A program made the position numbers and the translations under genes. DNA of 64,000 nucleotides from PHAA01 sp022706565. GTDB taxonomy: Bacteria; Bacillota; Syntrophomonadia; Syntrophomonadales; Syntrophomonadaceae. Under the pieces are notes generated by a model. That model saw nothing but the letters and a program-made list of their open reading frames with translations. It was not told where the DNA came from and did not search any database. Position 1 is the first letter of the stretch. The number at the start of each line of letters is the position of its first letter. Where the stretch lies: positions 633,815-697,814 of the forward strand of contig JAXGLD010000002.1 of NCBI GenBank assembly GCA_040769385.1, written 5' to 3'. This document shows, in pieces, positions 9,138 through 17,904 of this stretch.

Positions 9138-10250
9138 ATGAGAGATCAAGGCAGAGCTATCGCTGCCCAAGGATGCAGCTACTATCCCTCTTGGGCGAAG
9201 GCCTGGATGCCGGACAGCAATTAAACCAGGATATGCAACAGACCGCATATCCGAACGCACCTGCGCCGGTATCTGGATCTGTACAAAGCAGAGGATTCAA
9301 GCTGAAGCCAAGGCCGAGGCCAACGGTGCAGGAAGCGGTACCAAACATTTGGGCAAGCCATAGCTGCGCCGCGGTGCCCGCCGCGCATCAGTCGATCATT
9401 CAGATTTTAGAGTGGAAGGCTGGTTCAGCGGGACAATCAAGCGCAGCACCTGCGGAAGTTAGCCCGAAGGTTACAGCAGTCGTCATGCGTATGCCGATAG
9501 CGAGTAGCGGCCGCTATCAAAATACCGCAACCAGCTTTGGCATTCCGATATCAACGCCCTACCTCCCATCGGCAAGGAGGCAAGAAAAACAAGCTACCTG
9601 TATTTGTGATACGCCACTGCTATATTGGCGAGTTCTACCCGGTATTGGACCAGATCATTGTGAAGACTGTCAAGAAAGCCATTCTAAAAAACGGCTTCCG
9701 GAAGGTATTTCGATAACGGCGGCCAGTACCGCAACAAATGGATGAATAGAGCCTGTGCAGATGGGATACGCTGCTCTATGCGCCTACTTCAGAAGCTACC
9801 GGCAAGGTAGAACGTTTAACCGGGTGGTAGACTCATTTTTAGCTGAGGCTGTGAAAACCCTCAAACCCGGAGTTGAACCAACTGCTTGCGGTCTGGCTGA
9901 GGAATGTTACAGCATAAGCCCCATAGGCATAGAGGCCAGCTAGCCGGCGTGGCCTACCGCAGTGACGCAAGACCTGATATGATCCTGAGATACGGCCAGC
10001 CTTCTCTTGAGGAAAGAAAGGTAGACAAATCGGTGCATCAGCTTTGCGAACAAATACGAATGGCCGACTGATTGTAAAGTAGATGTAATCTATGACCCGG
10101 CTGATGTAAGTGAACTTACTATCGAATACGAAGGTCACCAGCCCTTAAGCCGACAATGGTGATAGGAGAACGGCGGCAAAGCCGTTGCCCGAACATCTGC
10201 AAAGAACCGGTGATTCATCAAGGTTGCTTAAGCGGCAGCTAAAAGAACCA
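9138..10250 (+). pseudogene. Decayed DDE transposase (integrase-core, Mu/IS481-like)
   Basis: Recognisable pieces occur in order but in shifting frames. Around 9635 there is a YIGEFYPVLDQIIV-like DDE strand. Near 9705-9760 FDNGGQYRNKWMNRAC holds the second catalytic Asp block. Near 9775-9815 LLYAPTSEATGKVERFNRVV holds the catalytic Glu block (TGKVERFN). Near 10073-10140 CKVDVIYDPADVSELTIEY comes from the C-terminal beta-barrel of Mu-type transposases. Many one-base indels and stops separate these blocks, so the gene is dead. Confidence 0.6.
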
Positions 10251-10299
10251 GAGCGCAAAAACTCAGAGCCCAGCTTTCACCGGTCAGTACGGAAGAAGG

Positions 10300-10883
10300 G
10301 CGTGGAAAGCTACTATGGGCTTAAAAACACCGTTTTCAGAATATCCTACTGATCAGCTGTATCAGTCACACATGCTGGAAGAGACCCGGGGAGGCTGAGT
10401 ACACCGCCCAGCAGATGTTGCGGTCTTAACCGAGATTGTGGGACCGGCAAGACCACCACCATCAGACGTTCAAATCTGATTCGTCATGGTGATGTACCTG
10501 GCTAGTTAACCCGCGCATTTTAGCTCTGGAGCAGCTGAGCCTACGGAGACGCAAACGGCGTGCTGAGGATGGTATCCATCACATGAGCCCGGTCATCGTG
10601 GATGAAGCCATCTGTTGGACAAAGAGATGGAAGACGGTTCGTTGTTTCAAATGGATGCCAAAGCCGCCGATTTGACGAACGGGACGAATTAATACGCCAT
10701 CGGCAGCATCGATTGCAAGCTGCCCCATCTGACCGTTCCCAAGTCGGGGAAAGGCAGCAGCCGGCGACCGTATTTTTCATAACGCGTTGACGAGATTCAG
10801 GTTTTAGCGGGCAGATGCAACAGGCTCACCCGCTCATGGAGCAAAACAACGGATATCATTGATGATCACATGGTTCTGGCGTA
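10300..10883 (+). pseudogene. Decayed AAA ATPase of the transposon (ExeA/TniB-like)
   Basis: Starting at GTGGAAAGCTACTATGGGCT the fragments read ESYYGLKNTVF, then TDQLYQSHMLEETRG, a Walker A-like GTGKTTTIRR near 10447-10470, a Walker B-like PVIVDEAHLLDKEM near 10590-10630, ELIRHRQHRLQAA-like DNA near 10685 and IIDDHMVLA near 10855-10880. These are the blocks of ExeA-type ATPases encoded next to DDE transposases. Several indels break the frame. Confidence 0.6.
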
Positions 10884-11110
10884 GAGAATTAGTTCTCCAC
10901 GGTATCGACATCATTTACGTCAACTTTGAGCAGTCTATCGCCGACATAGTGACCCGACAATCCCGTTTCATTATAAATAACACAGCTGGCGAACAAAAAT
11001 ACATCGGCAAAATGGATTGGAACCAGTTACCTGGGCAATACGTTGATGAACACCGGGTGGAGTTCGCCACCGCGATGCTTTGTTGGTCTCAGGTCGATCC
11101 CCATACCTAA
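10859..11110 (+). CDS. Unrecognised 83-residue frame at the end of the decayed transposon
   Basis: The longest intact frame within the dead element encodes IIYVNFEQSIADIVTRQSR, NNTAGEQKYIGKMDWNQLP and EFATAMLCWSQVDPHT. I do not recognise the family. Its position after the ATPase end suggests a third transposon gene, and the frame has survived while its neighbours have not. The first part overlaps the ATPase end in another frame and there is no clear ribosome binding site, so it may begin later or be non-functional. Confidence 0.3.
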   Translation: MMITWFWRRELVLHGIDIIYVNFEQSIADIVTRQSRFIINNTAGEQKYIGKMDWNQLPGQYVDEHRVEFATAMLCWSQVDPHT

Positions 11111-11111
11111 A

Positions 11112-11594
11112 TCAGCGGAAGGATAGGATACGATCCAGGGTTTTAAGATGAGCCTGAAGTTGGTCCAGGTCCGGCCTGATCCGGACGATCGTGGACTTAA
11201 TCAGATCAATGCCCTCGGATTGAAGGAAGGTCAGGTAGTCGACTTCAACCACCCGGTCGCGGATAACCAGATCTATCGCATTCTGAAGCAGATCAGGGTA
11301 TTTAAACATAATATCAGAATATTCATTAATAAACATAGATAAGTTGACCATGGCTTCGCCGTCAACATCTTTCAGGTAGCGGAAGGAGTCTCGCAGCTCT
11401 TTGGTAACGGCTGCGAAAGACTCGTTTATCACCGCATCCTTGCCGCCAAAATGGTAATTGACAGCGGCGACATTTACACCAGCTCGGGAAGCGATCTTTC
11501 TGACCGTCGTGTTGGGCAGCCCTTCTTCAGCTATAATATTCATGGTGGCCTGCACAATCCTTTGTTTGGTGGTCAGACCAGCGGGGCTTGCCAT
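11112..11594 (-). CDS. TetR/AcrR family regulator, probably C-terminally truncated
   Basis: 160 residues. The N-terminal DNA-binding domain is complete: KQRIVQATMNIIAEEGLPNTTVRKIASRAGVNVAAVNYHFGGKDAVI at about 9-56, with the recognition helix VAAVNYHFG. The ligand domain stops early; family members are usually 185-210 residues. The end lies one base from the decayed transposon, consistent with loss of the last helices. It is divergent from the dehydratase activase gene across a 160-base gap, so control of that gene is possible. Whether the shortened protein still dimerises is unknown. Confidence 0.8.
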   Translation of the reverse strand: MASPAGLTTKQRIVQATMNIIAEEGLPNTTVRKIASRAGVNVAAVNYHFGGKDAVINESFAAVTKELRDSFRYLKDVDGEAMVNLSMFINEYSDIMFKYPDLLQNAIDLVIRDRVVEVDYLTFLQSEGIDLIKSTIVRIRPDLDQLQAHLKTLDRILSFR

Positions 11595-11666
11595 ATGATT
11601 CCTCCATGTTTTTACTATGCCGCGTAAACTCTTGTATTTAGGTCATCCTAGCTCCAAAATGAACCG

Positions 11667-11695
11667 TTGACATGCCGTTGTCGGTAGATTACCAT
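11667..11695 (+). promoter_or_regulatory. Possible sigma-A promoter of the dehydratase activase gene
   Basis: TTGACA (11667-11672), a 17-base spacer and TACCAT (11690-11695) form a perfect -35 and weaker -10. Just downstream, around 11702-11725, lies TAAAC...GTTTA, a short inverted repeat where a repressor such as the divergent TetR could bind. Confidence 0.4.
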
Positions 11696-11754
11696 AAATC
11701 TATAAACTTTTCAAACAGTGTTTAAATTGCTGGGGGCAATGGGGAGGAGAACCC

Positions 11755-12462
11755 TTGAGTAATATTCTGCGGATGGGACTGGACGTAGGTTCCACCACCG
11801 TTAAACTTGTCGTAGTCGATGATGGAGGAACGGTTGTACACACCGATTATCGCCGTCATTATGCCGACACCCGGCTGCATACCACCGAACTACTGCAGGA
11901 TGCCTACAAGATAGTCCGCAACAATCCAATGACGGTAATGGTAACCGGCTCAGCCGGCATCTCCATTTCTTCCTGGTTGGGCGTACAGCATATCCAGGAG
12001 GTAATAGCCTGCAACAATGCCATCGAGAGACTGATTCCCCAGACCGATGTCGCCATCGAACTGGGTGGCGAAGACGCCAAGATCACTTTCTTCAGGGATG
12101 GACTGGACCAACGGATGAATGGAATCTGCGCCGGAGGTACTGGGGCCTTTATTGACCAGATGGCCACTCTACTGGGTACCGATACCATTGGCCTGAATAA
12201 CATGGCGCGCCAACATTCTACTATCTACCCGGTAGCAGCGCGCTGTGGGGTTTTTGCCAAAACTGATATCCAGGTACTGCTCAACGAAGGTGCGCTCAAG
12301 GAAGATATCGCCGCATCCGTATTCCAGGCAGTTGTCAACCAGACCATCAGTGGCCTGGCCTGTGGGAAATCAATCAGCGGCAACGTTGCTTTTTCTGGGT
12401 GGACCTCTCTATTTCTTGTCCGAACTGCGGCAGAGATTCCGAGATACTTTGAAGTTAAATGA
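11755..12462 (+). CDS. Acyl-CoA dehydratase activase, N-terminal part (frameshifted gene)
   Basis: First part of a roughly 1430-residue BcrA/BadF/HgdC-type protein. It shows the ATPase phosphate-1 loop LGLDVGSTTVK-like MGLDVGSTTVK at 7-17, IELGGEDAKI, and ICAGGTGAFIDQMA with the cluster-ligating-type Cys125. The family homology stops at GNVAF (about residue 213): at 12390-12394 a run of five T replaces the expected four, shifting translation into 23 unrelated residues and a stop at 12462. The continuation is in the next frame. These proteins reduce 2-hydroxyacyl-CoA dehydratases by ATP-driven one-electron transfer. Start: ATG-like TTG/ATG region after GGGGAGGAGA. Confidence 0.75.
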   Translation: MSNILRMGLDVGSTTVKLVVVDDGGTVVHTDYRRHYADTRLHTTELLQDAYKIVRNNPMTVMVTGSAGISISSWLGVQHIQEVIACNNAIERLIPQTDVAIELGGEDAKITFFRDGLDQRMNGICAGGTGAFIDQMATLLGTDTIGLNNMARQHSTIYPVAARCGVFAKTDIQVLLNEGALKEDIAASVFQAVVNQTISGLACGKSISGNVAFSGWTSLFLVRTAAEIPRYFEVK

Positions 12463-13030
12463 CCAGCAAGCGATATTCCCCAACCACGCCCATTTCTATG
12501 TAGCCTTGGGGGCAGCCTTGGCGTCTAGTGCTGGTGACACTGTTTTTCTGCCGGCGTTGATCAAGCGGTTGCAGGCGGTAGATCTGTCTGACCATGAATT
12601 CAACCGTCTGCAGCCCCTTTTCCGCAACAATGAGGAGTTAAACGCATTCCGGCAGCGTCATAACCGGCATAAAATAAATCGCGTGGACCTGGCCACTTTT
12701 GCCGGTAACTGCTTTCTGGGCATCGATGCCGGCTCCACCACAACCAAGGCTGCCATTATCGATGCAGACGGCGCCCTCTTGTACTCCTTTTATGGCAACA
12801 ATACCGGTAGTCCGCTGAATTCAGCCGTCAACATTCTACGGGACATTTATGCTTGCCTGCCGGCCTCAGCCCGAATCGCCAACTCAGCAGTTACGGGATA
12901 TGGTGAGGGCTTGTTAAAAGCCGCCTTGCAGATTGACGTGGGCGAGGTAGAGACTATCGCCCATTACACCGCTGCCCACTTTTTCGACCCAGAGGTAGAT
13001 CTTATCCTGGATATAGGGGGCAGGACATGA
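12391..13030 (+). pseudogene. Acyl-CoA dehydratase activase, middle part in a shifted frame
   Basis: In the +2 frame the family sequence resumes at FLGGPLYFLSELRQRF and runs through the second ATPase domain start (FLGIDAGSTTTKAAIID) to LILDIGG. There a run of five G at 13016-13020, where six would keep the frame, causes RT and a stop. It has no start of its own. It is one segment of the single gene 11755-16056, not a separate protein. If the two homopolymer differences are sequencing errors the full protein is intact. Confidence 0.75.
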
Positions 13031-16000
13031 AATGCCTGCAGATCCGGGATGGAGTCATCGACAGTATTATGTTGAATGAGGCTTGTTCATCTGGGTGCGG
13101 GTCTTTCCTGGAAGCCTTTTCCCATTCATTGAATATACCCATACAGGATTTTGCAGAGCTGGCCTTGGATGCTGAAGAACCGGTCGATCTGGGCTCGCGC
13201 TGTACCGTCTTCATGAATTCCATGGTCAAACAAGCCCAGAAGGAAGGCGCCACTGTCGGCGATATCTCCGCCGGCCTTTCTTATTCGGTGATTAAAAACG
13301 CTCTGTTCAAGGTCATCAAAATGAAACATCCCGAGGATTTGGGCCAGCGTATTGTGGTTCAGGGGGGCACCTTCGAAAACGATGCGGTGCTAAGAAGTCT
13401 GGAACTTATTACCGGCAAGGATGTAGTGAGACCTGACATCGCACCCCTGATGGGAGCCTTCGGCGCAGCCATGATTGCCCGGGATCGTTGGCAGCAGAAT
13501 AAGACCAGCAGCTTGCTATCGGCTGACCAGTTGAAGGAGTTTGCTATCCAAACCCGCCTCAACCGGTGCGGTGGATGTGCCAACAACTGCCTGCTGACCA
13601 TCAATAAATTCCCTGACGGCAATCGCTTTATCTCTGGCAACCGGTGCGAAAAGAGCTTGGGTAAGGAAAGCCGCACTGAAGCATTGCCCAACCTGTTCAA
13701 GTACAAATACCAGCGTTTGCTCGATTACCAACCTTTGGCCGTGGAAGATGCCCCTCGAGGGGTAATCGGAATCCCGATGGTCCTAAATATGTATGAGAAT
13801 TATCCCTTCTGGTTCACGTTCTTTACACAGTTGGGCTTCAGGGTTGAGACGTCCCCGCGTTCGTCACGAGCACTCTACGAAAAGGGGACCGAAACCATTC
13901 CGTCCGATACCGCCTGTTTCCCAGCCAAGCTGGCGCACGGACATATAGCCGCTCTTATCGAAAAGGGGATCAAGACCATTTTCTATCCCTCCGTCATCCA
14001 CGAGCGCCAAGAACAGAAAGACGCCAATCACCATTTCAATTGTCCTATGGTGATTTCCTATCCGGATGTTATCAAAAACAACATGGACATTATCCGGACG
14101 AACGAGATCACCTACCTGAATCCATTCCTTCCCTATGACAGCAAGAAACGACTGATCGTGCGGCTGCACCAGGAACTAGGCTACATGGGTATAACCCGGC
14201 GGGAGATTGCCCAGGCGGTAGAACAAGCTTGGCAGGAGGATCAACGCTGCAAGCAAGATACCCAGCGTAAAGGTGAAGAGGTACTGGCTTACCTGAAACA
14301 GTCCGGCCAGCGCGGTATAGTCTTGGCGGGGCGCCCTTATCATATCGATCCGGAAATCAACCATGGAATAGCTGATATTATTACCTCTCTGGGAGTAGCA
14401 GTGCTCACCGAGGATTCAGTAGCCCACTTGGGGAAGGTGGAGCGTCCCGTCCGGGTCATCGACCAATGGATGTACCATTCGCGTCTCTATGCAGCAGCCG
14501 ATTTTGTGACCACTCAGCCCCAGCTGGAACTGGTACAGCTCAACTCATTCGGCTGCGGTCTGGATGCCATTACCACCGACCAGGTTCAGGAAATACTGCG
14601 AGCCAAGGGCAAGGTTTATACTGTCCTCAAGATAGATGAAGGCACCAATCTTGGGGCGGCCAAGATCCGATTGCGTTCCCTGCTGGCAGCAATTGACGGA
14701 CGGACCAAGAACCAACCGGCCTCAGTCCAATCCTATGCTCAGCGCCGCCGCATTTTTACCACAGAAATGAGACAAACCCATACTATCCTGGTTCCACAGA
14801 TGGCACCGATCCAATTCGAACTTCTCGAAGTATTATTGACCAAAGAAGGTTATAACGTTGAATTGCTGCCCACTGTGGACAAAGCAGCTATAGACGAGGG
14901 ACTCAAATATGTGAATAATGACGCCTGTTACCCAGCTATTATCGTCATCGGCCAATTGCTGCAGGCACTCCAATCCGGCCGTTACGATCTGGACCATACG
15001 GCCGTAATCATGAGCCAGACCGGCGGCGGATGCCGGGCCACCAACTATATAGCCTTACTCAGGAAAGCGTTGAAAGACGCCGGCTTTCCAGACATACCGG
15101 TATTGTCCGCCAATCATTATGGGGCCGAGAAAAACCCCGGTTTCAAGATTAGTATAGGATTGATCAAGCGCGCTATCGATGCTTGCATATACGGCGATCT
15201 GCTGATGCGAGTGCTGCACCGGGTTAGACCTTATGAAGCTATTCCCGGTTCTGCCGACATGCTGTTCCGGAGATGGATGGACCGCTGCAAACAGCAGATC
15301 CTATCAGGCGATAAGGATGAGTTCGAAGCTAATCTGAGAGGAATCGTAGAGGAATTCGACCGTCTCGAAATCACTAACCAAACCAAACCCAAAGTGGGTA
15401 TAGTCGGAGAGATCCTGGTGAAATACCACCCGGCGGCCAACAACAACATCATTCGGGTATTGGAGGATGAAGGCGCCGAAGTCATAATCCCTGATCTATT
15501 GGATTTCTTCATCTATTGCGCCTATGACTATATTTACAACTACCAACACCTATCCGGCAAGAAGCGATTCTACCTGGCCGGCCGACTCTTAATCTATTAC
15601 TTTGAAAAGAAACGCCGTTATATGAATCGACTGCTGGAGCAAAGCCAGCGTTTCACTCCACCCGCCTCCATTTACCATAAGAAGGATCTGGCCAGCAGCG
15701 TCATGGCCTTGGGCCATCACTGCGGCGAAGGTTGGTTCCTAACCGCGGAGATGATCGATCTGATTACCAGCGGGGTGCCTAATATCGTCTGCATGCAGCC
15801 TTTCGGCTGCCTACCCAACCATGTGACCGGCAAAGGCATGATGAAAGAATTGAAGCGCCAATATCCCCAAGCCAATATTACAGCGGTGGACTATGATCCA
15901 GGCGCCAGCGAAGTCAATCAGTTGAACCGCCTTAAGCTAATGCTAACGGTAGCCTTTAAAAATATCCACGTTACCAGCAATTCCAATCCGGTCCCGGCCG

Positions 16001-16056
16001 AGGCCGGAACTGGAATGCATATCCCGGCCAGCGCCTGGTCTTCACAAGATAACTAA
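13027..16056 (+). CDS. Acyl-CoA dehydratase activase, C-terminal part (ASKHA half-domain, DUF2229 and HgdB-like region)
   Basis: 1009 residues in the original frame. It begins inside the second BcrAD/BadF ATPase domain (DMKCLQIRDG, NEACSSGCGSFLEAF with the second cluster-type Cys). A CGGCANNC cysteine cluster near residue 180 follows, then the DUF2229 region (IGIPMVLNMYENYPFWFTFFTQLGF), and finally a long region like the 2-hydroxyglutaryl-CoA dehydratase D-component (ISQTGGGCRATNYI, MQPFGCLPNHVTGKGMMKEL). The natural start is not here but at 11755. A substrate dehydratase is not encoded nearby, so the partner is unknown; such large stand-alone members are common in Clostridia. Confidence 0.85.
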   Translation: MKCLQIRDGVIDSIMLNEACSSGCGSFLEAFSHSLNIPIQDFAELALDAEEPVDLGSRCTVFMNSMVKQAQKEGATVGDISAGLSYSVIKNALFKVIKMKHPEDLGQRIVVQGGTFENDAVLRSLELITGKDVVRPDIAPLMGAFGAAMIARDRWQQNKTSSLLSADQLKEFAIQTRLNRCGGCANNCLLTINKFPDGNRFISGNRCEKSLGKESRTEALPNLFKYKYQRLLDYQPLAVEDAPRGVIGIPMVLNMYENYPFWFTFFTQLGFRVETSPRSSRALYEKGTETIPSDTACFPAKLAHGHIAALIEKGIKTIFYPSVIHERQEQKDANHHFNCPMVISYPDVIKNNMDIIRTNEITYLNPFLPYDSKKRLIVRLHQELGYMGITRREIAQAVEQAWQEDQRCKQDTQRKGEEVLAYLKQSGQRGIVLAGRPYHIDPEINHGIADIITSLGVAVLTEDSVAHLGKVERPVRVIDQWMYHSRLYAAADFVTTQPQLELVQLNSFGCGLDAITTDQVQEILRAKGKVYTVLKIDEGTNLGAAKIRLRSLLAAIDGRTKNQPASVQSYAQRRRIFTTEMRQTHTILVPQMAPIQFELLEVLLTKEGYNVELLPTVDKAAIDEGLKYVNNDACYPAIIVIGQLLQALQSGRYDLDHTAVIMSQTGGGCRATNYIALLRKALKDAGFPDIPVLSANHYGAEKNPGFKISIGLIKRAIDACIYGDLLMRVLHRVRPYEAIPGSADMLFRRWMDRCKQQILSGDKDEFEANLRGIVEEFDRLEITNQTKPKVGIVGEILVKYHPAANNNIIRVLEDEGAEVIIPDLLDFFIYCAYDYIYNYQHLSGKKRFYLAGRLLIYYFEKKRRYMNRLLEQSQRFTPPASIYHKKDLASSVMALGHHCGEGWFLTAEMIDLITSGVPNIVCMQPFGCLPNHVTGKGMMKELKRQYPQANITAVDYDPGASEVNQLNRLKLMLTVAFKNIHVTSNSNPVPAEAGTGMHIPASAWSSQDN

Positions 16057-16068
16057 TAAAACGGGTTT

Positions 16069-16497
16069 CTATTGTCCCTTACCGAAAATCTTCACCATGA
16101 AGCGGTGTACGTTGTGGGGAAATCCCGACTCGGGATGATGCATGAACACACAGGAGTCGACATAGGATATTCCCAATTGGCTGGCCTCTTTTAATACCTT
16201 GGGGTCGGCTGCACCCTGCTGGAACCAAACGTCCTTGATCCCATGCCGCTGGCATAGGGGCAGCAATTCCGCGGTTATTTGGGGAGGGGTGAAAAATATC
16301 GCTCCCTGGACGGAGGGCAGAGCATCAACGGTTGGATAGCATGTCTGCCCGTCTATGCTGTCGGCGTTGGGATTAACGGGATACAAATCATAACCCTTGG
16401 AAAGAAGGAAAGAGTAGGCCTGACGACTGAAAGCCTTGGGATTACGCGACAATCCCAGCACCGCCAAACGGTTGAACCTTTGGAAAAAATCGTTCAT
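16069..16497 (-). CDS. CoA-binding protein (YccU-like)
   Basis: 142 residues with a Rossmann-type CoA-binding fold: LAVLGLSRNPKAFSRQAYSFLLSKGYDLYPVNPNADSIDGQTCYP at 11-55 and the end block VWFQQGAADPKVLKEASQLGISYVDSCVFMHH. Small proteins of this type bind CoA or CoA thioesters; no reaction is assigned. It converges on the dehydratase activase gene, with 12 bases between the stops. GGGAGGG precedes the ATG. A link to the acyl-CoA metabolism of its neighbour is tempting but inferred. Confidence 0.85.
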   Translation of the reverse strand: MNDFFQRFNRLAVLGLSRNPKAFSRQAYSFLLSKGYDLYPVNPNADSIDGQTCYPTVDALPSVQGAIFFTPPQITAELLPLCQRHGIKDVWFQQGAADPKVLKEASQLGISYVDSCVFMHHPESGFPHNVHRFMVKIFGKGQ

Positions 16498-16893
16498 CTT
16501 CTGCCCTCCCTTGATATTTAAGCTTTCACTTGGTTCTATCTTAGACTATATGTATCCGCTTATCACCAAAAAACATCATCAGGCATATAAATTCGCTCAT
16601 GTCAGCGCCTACTCAATAACACCTTGGAACAACCATTGCCCTTTCCGAAGAAAGAACTTCAGTGAGGCAAAGAAGCCTGACCAAGAAAAGATTTAGAACA
16701 AGTTAACAAGAATACCCGTGATCAGGCCATACATAAAGTACGCCGATTCAACGGGCATTCATCTTAACGCAATTATCTGTTTTTTTTCTGTGGTTTGAGC
16801 CCTTTGCAAAAGAAAGTCTTTCTCGGCTTGAATAGCAGCCAAAAAGCTGAGAAACATACTAGTTGTTTACGTAGAACGTTTTCGTATGTATAC
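16498..16893. other. Intergenic stretch without a recognisable gene
   Basis: About 400 bases, A/T-rich, with no frame that has both a ribosome binding site and a recognisable product. The frame at 16436-16696 is mostly the antisense of the CoA-binding gene. Nothing else was seen. Confidence 0.5.
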
Positions 16894-16971
16894 TCATTTA
16901 ATCATGAATAGAACGAAAAGAGCGATTCCAATTCCATAGGCAATATCGCTCCAATGAATCCTCCCGAGCAT
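16894..16971 (-). CDS. Possible 25-residue single-span membrane peptide
   Basis: ATG at 16971 follows GGGGGTGGAGAG, and the frame reads MLGRIHWSDIAYGIGIALFV plus LFMIK before TGA. The last 15 residues form one hydrophobic helix with a final Lys, as in many tiny Firmicute membrane proteins. No homologue is recognised, and a frame this short can occur by chance; the ribosome binding site is the main support. Confidence 0.3.
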   Translation of the reverse strand: MLGRIHWSDIAYGIGIALFVLFMIK

Positions 16972-17125
16972 CTCTCCACCCCCGACCCATTTTGCACTAT
17001 GATAACACAAAGGCAGGAGCGGATTGTCGGCCAATTGCTCCCGTTCCAGGCAACAATTGTTTATGAATCCTGCTATTGCTAAAATACTGGTGCGAAGGCT
17101 TGAATCTATGTTCTATATTGCAGTC

Positions 17126-17151
17126 AAAAAGCCCGTTTTAGCGGGCTTTTT
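17126..17151. terminator. Bidirectional Rho-independent terminator
   Basis: AAAAAGCCCG-TTTTAG-CGGGCTTTTT is a five-base GC stem flanked by A and T runs, so it can work in both directions. It lies 77 bases downstream of the 46-residue minus-strand gene. Confidence 0.75.
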
Positions 17152-17228
17152 ATTGAAAAGCAATACCTATGAAAGGGAGGAAGAATATAGATTATTTCAA
17201 TGATGTTCACCTTGGCGATTCTTAAATC

Positions 17229-17369
17229 CTAACCACCGCCGCCTATGGGGTCCGAATCATTGAACACGCCGGATTCCAAGCAATCATCCCCATCTTTCCG
17301 GGGACAGTTGTTCTCCCAAGCCTTCTCCAAGACATCTTTGCTTTTCTTGGATTTCTCTTTTTTTGCCAT
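17229..17369 (-). CDS. 46-residue small protein with a C-terminal Gly run
   Basis: ATG at 17369 is preceded by AAGGGGG seven bases away. The product starts with a Lys-rich stretch (MAKKEKSKKSKDVLEKAWE), has two cysteines in NNCPRKDGDDCLES, and ends FNDSDPIGGGG. A terminator follows. I do not recognise a family. The basic leader, acidic core with two Cys and Gly-rich end resemble peptides modified by radical SAM enzymes, and the AhbC/NirJ1-type gene lies 540 bases upstream on the same strand; this link is speculative, and a small stress or sporulation protein is equally possible. Confidence 0.5.
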   Translation of the reverse strand: MAKKEKSKKSKDVLEKAWENNCPRKDGDDCLESGVFNDSDPIGGGG

Positions 17370-17672
17370 CCCTTTACCCCCTTTTCAACTTAATTTTTGG
17401 TCCGCTATTAGTATTATTTCTTAAGCGGTTTTCTATACGAGTAAAGCACGGCGCCCTTTTTTTGGCTGAAATAATCCAATAAATGTTTGAGCGGTGAACT
17501 GCCATGGACAAAGCGAACTCCATCGAATGCGTCCCATAGTGACGCTCCACGATTTATGTTGCTGAAGCATATTTTGCATGCTTAGCAGAATTTTGGGTTA
17601 CTAGAATGTTTACCCGCGGAAAAAATAAAAGAGCGGTATATTTTCTATTATTAATTAGGGGGGATTGATAAT

Positions 17673-17807
17673 ATGACTAAGGCTCAGAAGCAGCCGAAGG
17701 ACGTTCCTGACGATCTGGCGGTTTCGCAGTATATGGGAAGCATGAGCGAAATTGAGGAAGGCCTCAGGGATCTAGCCAAGAACAAAAAATCCCGTCCCAA
17801 CCGATAA
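17673..17807 (+). CDS. 44-residue hydrophilic small protein
   Basis: ATG at 17673 follows TTAGGGGGGATTGATAAT, a strong ribosome binding site. The product, MTKAQKQPKDVPDDLAVSQY then MGSMSEIEEGLRDLAKNKKS and a basic tail, is highly charged with no Cys. A perfect terminator hairpin begins 24 bases after the stop, making a compact one-gene transcription unit. No family recognised. Confidence 0.5.
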   Translation: MTKAQKQPKDVPDDLAVSQYMGSMSEIEEGLRDLAKNKKSRPNR

Positions 17808-17830
17808 CGCAGACATGCTGTCGCACAGTC

Positions 17831-17853
17831 AAAGCCCGGTTAAACCGGGCTTT
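17831..17853. terminator. Terminator hairpin between two convergent genes
   Basis: AAAGCCCGGT-TAA-ACCGGGCTTT is a perfect palindrome (10-base arms) just after the 44-residue gene and 52 bases beyond the stop of the opposing radical SAM gene. It can serve both. Confidence 0.75.
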
Positions 17854-17904
17854 GACTTTCTTAGTATATGGAATGATTTAGGTCGTCAAACCATTTATAC
17901 GAAT

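Larger units (their letters stand above)
9120..11110 (+). mobile_element. Decayed two- or three-gene transposon (DDE transposase plus AAA ATPase)
   Basis: No intact gene is present, but fragments in all three plus frames line up in order with a Mu/IS481-like transposase followed by an ExeA/TniB-like ATPase and a third small frame. The order, spacing and same strand support one ancestral element. Terminal inverted repeats were not identifiable. The right edge at 11110 lies one base from the stop of the truncated-looking TetR gene, suggesting that insertion removed the end of that gene. Confidence 0.6.

Noticed and set aside
8640..11110. Intact novel genes in the 8.6-11.1 kb frames
   Set aside because: The short frames are fragments of a decayed exonuclease and transposon once read across frames.
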